From positions 1 through 30,010 of the forward strand of contig JAEYUK010000086.1 of assembly GCA_023432655.1 (NCBI GenBank): a DNA stretch of 30,010 nt, in the 5' to 3' direction. Below are positions 28,782 through 30,010 of this stretch, in pieces (positions within the stretch are counted from its first letter, which is position 1; each line of letters begins with the position of its first letter). A program made the position numbers and the translations under genes. The DNA comes from Pseudomonadota bacterium. GTDB taxonomy: Bacteria; Bdellovibrionota; Bacteriovoracia; Bacteriovoracales; Bacteriovoracaceae. The notes beneath the pieces were generated by a model. It was not told the DNA's origin and searched no databases. It was given only the letters and a program-made list of their open reading frames with translations.

Positions 28782-30010
28782 ATGATGCAGATAGTATATT
28801 TCTCTCAAAAAGAGCAGTTTTTAACAGCGCTCAATGATTATCAAGGTGAAAAAATCTTTATTACGCCCAGTCCTGCCAAGGCTGACGGATTGAGAGAGAG
28901 ACTCATTAACTTCCCCGGTTCTCACGATGTCATAACCATTGCAAAATTCACGGGTCATTTGGTTCAGTTTTTATGGGAAGGAAGAGAAAAGCCTTCAGTG
29001 AAAAGAAAATCTGAGCTGCTTTTGGTATTTGGCATTTTAAAAAACAAGTACTTTCCTTCTTTGGGCTACGAGCAGTTTACCCAGGCCTATAATCTTTTTT
29101 CAGACTTACGAAGCTTCACTCTCGATGAAGAAGCTTTAAGTGGGGTTTTAGAAGAGCAAACTGAGGAGATCAGAGGGGCCGTCCAGCTCTTCTGGAAACT
29201 CCTGGAGTTAACCGGTTATCTGGATGAGCACGGAACATATCAGAAAATTACTGAAGCTCTGAGATCCTCGGAAGAAATTGAAGCGTTTAGAAAAATTCAC
29301 GTTTTTTGGGGATTTCAACATCTGAATGGACAACAGGTTGATTTATTGAAGGCCCTCTCCATCCGCTATGATGTTATTATTCCCTTCCCATTATCTCTTA
29401 AAGAAAAACTTAAACACTCCGATTGGCCTAGTTGGTTAAAGGATGCCGGAGTTAAAGAAGTAACCCTTCCTGCCATTGAGTCTTATCCTAAGGCCCGTTG
29501 GGTGCCAGTAAATTCCCGGGAACTTGCTACAAATCTTAAGGCCCTTCTGCAGGAGCATGACCAAATCATTTTAGGTGTTTCGAAGCTATCTCCACTTCAT
29601 TTGGATTTAGTGCCTTCTCTTAGGGTCAGTTATAAAATTCCCCATCAGCTGCTCCAAAGTGAAATTATAGAGCTTTATGAAAAGCTCAAAGAAGTTTACC
29701 GAGAACCAAGTGATTTATTGAATCTAGATCAGTTCTTATTAAAGCTTAGGGCCCAGGGCCCTAAGCTCAAAATGTTAAAGACTGTTGAACTCTATCAAGA
29801 TGCGGTTCAAGCGATCAAAGAATTAACTGATGAGAACATTGTTGTTGATGCTTTTTTTCTCAAACTCTTAAATGAGGTTGTAACTTTAAACCAGCCACGA
29901 ACTTCCTATATTCCCATTACGGCAAAAGAACTTACGATCGATCTAAAAGATATGTCCAGCCTGGAAGATGTTATAAGAGACCGCCGAGTGATTCTTGGTA
30001 TTGATGACCG
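28782..30010 (+). CDS. AddB-like recombination/repair protein, N-terminal part (3' end beyond the window)
   Basis: An open frame runs from ATG 28782 (or ATG 28785) to the right edge without a stop, about 409 codons. The N-terminal layout recalls AddB/RexB-type inactive helicases: an opening strand VYFSQKEQFLTAL, then IFITPSPAKADGLRERL, VITIAKFTGHL, then KRKSELLLVFGILKNKYFP, a helical region LDEEALSGVLEEQ to TGYLDEHGTYQKI, and VFWGFQHLNGQQVDLLKAL matching the usual 'GF..LT..Q..LL..L' segment. In AddAB the partner is a nuclease-helicase that processes double-strand ends. No Walker A motif is seen in this part. The expected C-terminal PD-(D/E)XK nuclease and a downstream addA would confirm it. 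Start signals: no Shine-Dalgarno, only the promoter just upstream. Confidence 0.6.
   Translation, partial: MMQIVYFSQKEQFLTALNDYQGEKIFITPSPAKADGLRERLINFPGSHDVITIAKFTGHLVQFLWEGREKPSVKRKSELLLVFGILKNKYFPSLGYEQFTQAYNLFSDLRSFTLDEEALSGVLEEQTEEIRGAVQLFWKLLELTGYLDEHGTYQKITEALRSSEEIEAFRKIHVFWGFQHLNGQQVDLLKALSIRYDVIIPFPLSLKEKLKHSDWPSWLKDAGVKEVTLPAIESYPKARWVPVNSRELATNLKALLQEHDQIILGVSKLSPLHLDLVPSLRVSYKIPHQLLQSEIIELYEKLKEVYREPSDLLNLDQFLLKLRAQGPKLKMLKTVELYQDAVQAIKELTDENIVVDAFFLKLLNEVVTLNQPRTSYIPITAKELTIDLKDMSSLEDVIRDRRVILGIDD

Noticed and set aside
1..30010. tRNA genes, CRISPR arrays, insertion sequences, prophage or defence operon
   Set aside because: I saw no repeat-spacer pattern, terminal inverted repeats with transposase, or recognisable tRNA arms; the HNH lipoprotein and AddB-like protein alone do not make a defence system.
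1..30010. Apparent excess of the tetranucleotide GGCC
   Set aside because: Common by eye, but it fits a preference for GCC alanine codons after G-ending codons; no counts were made, so no claim is offered.

Overview
This is a compact, gene-dense stretch of a Gram-negative chromosome with moderate G+C. The envelope genes (a porin-like barrel, at least four lipoproteins, many short signal-peptide proteins of unknown function), the EtfD-type Fe-S membrane protein, two multi-sensor histidine kinases and FabI fit a predatory or predator-like lineage such as the Bdellovibrionota/Bacteriovoracaceae. That placement is inference from gene style; no rRNA or marker gene here proves it. I see no tRNA, rRNA, IS element, prophage, CRISPR array or gap above 300 bp.

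Layout. 1-3.5 kb: the 3' part of a PAS histidine kinase overlaps a Cys-type glutathione peroxidase, which overlaps a small exported protein. These face a lipoprotein and a DoxX membrane protein, and a small secreted helical protein with its own terminator follows. 3.5-6 kb: an exported lipoprotein of the COG4798 methyltransferase type, an SDR oxidoreductase, a 47-residue acidic protein antisense to the SDR end, and an 86-residue unknown. 6-10.1 kb: a CBS-pair protein coupled to an HNH-type nuclease lipoprotein converges on a 763-residue PAS3-GAF histidine kinase, itself coupled to a secreted zinc metalloprotease. 10.1-14.9 kb: a small exported unknown, fabI-DUF309-EI24/CysZ-like in one overlapping operon, a convergent DUF5996 gene, a GT9-like glycosyltransferase and a small exported protein. 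15-16.3 kb: a porin-like outer-membrane protein.

16.3-26.1 kb is a minus-strand block: an EtfD-like quinone reductase, three exported proteins of unknown function with overlapping ends (643, 353 and 286 codons), then hisS and valS. 26.2-27.8 kb is a membrane protein plus a lipoprotein that may be a degenerate alkaline-phosphatase-fold protein. Convergent to it is hslO (Hsp33), sharing a bidirectional hairpin terminator that contains both stop codons. Divergent from hslO, an AddB-like recombination protein starts and runs off the right edge.

How the genes work together. Housekeeping functions (FabI, HisS, ValS, Hsp33, peroxidase, EtfD) are interleaved with envelope or secreted proteins. Genes are joined by TAATG/ATGA/TAGTG start-stop overlaps, and convergent neighbours often overlap by 4-50 bp. 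Several genes lack a Shine-Dalgarno and have a good -10 box at the right distance for leaderless transcripts. The observations most worth following are the three-gene exported block in the etfD-hisS interval, the leaderless promoters, a HisRS lacking the usual motif-3 arginine, and an SD-masking hairpin before the DUF5996 gene. No obviously new defence or mobile system is visible.
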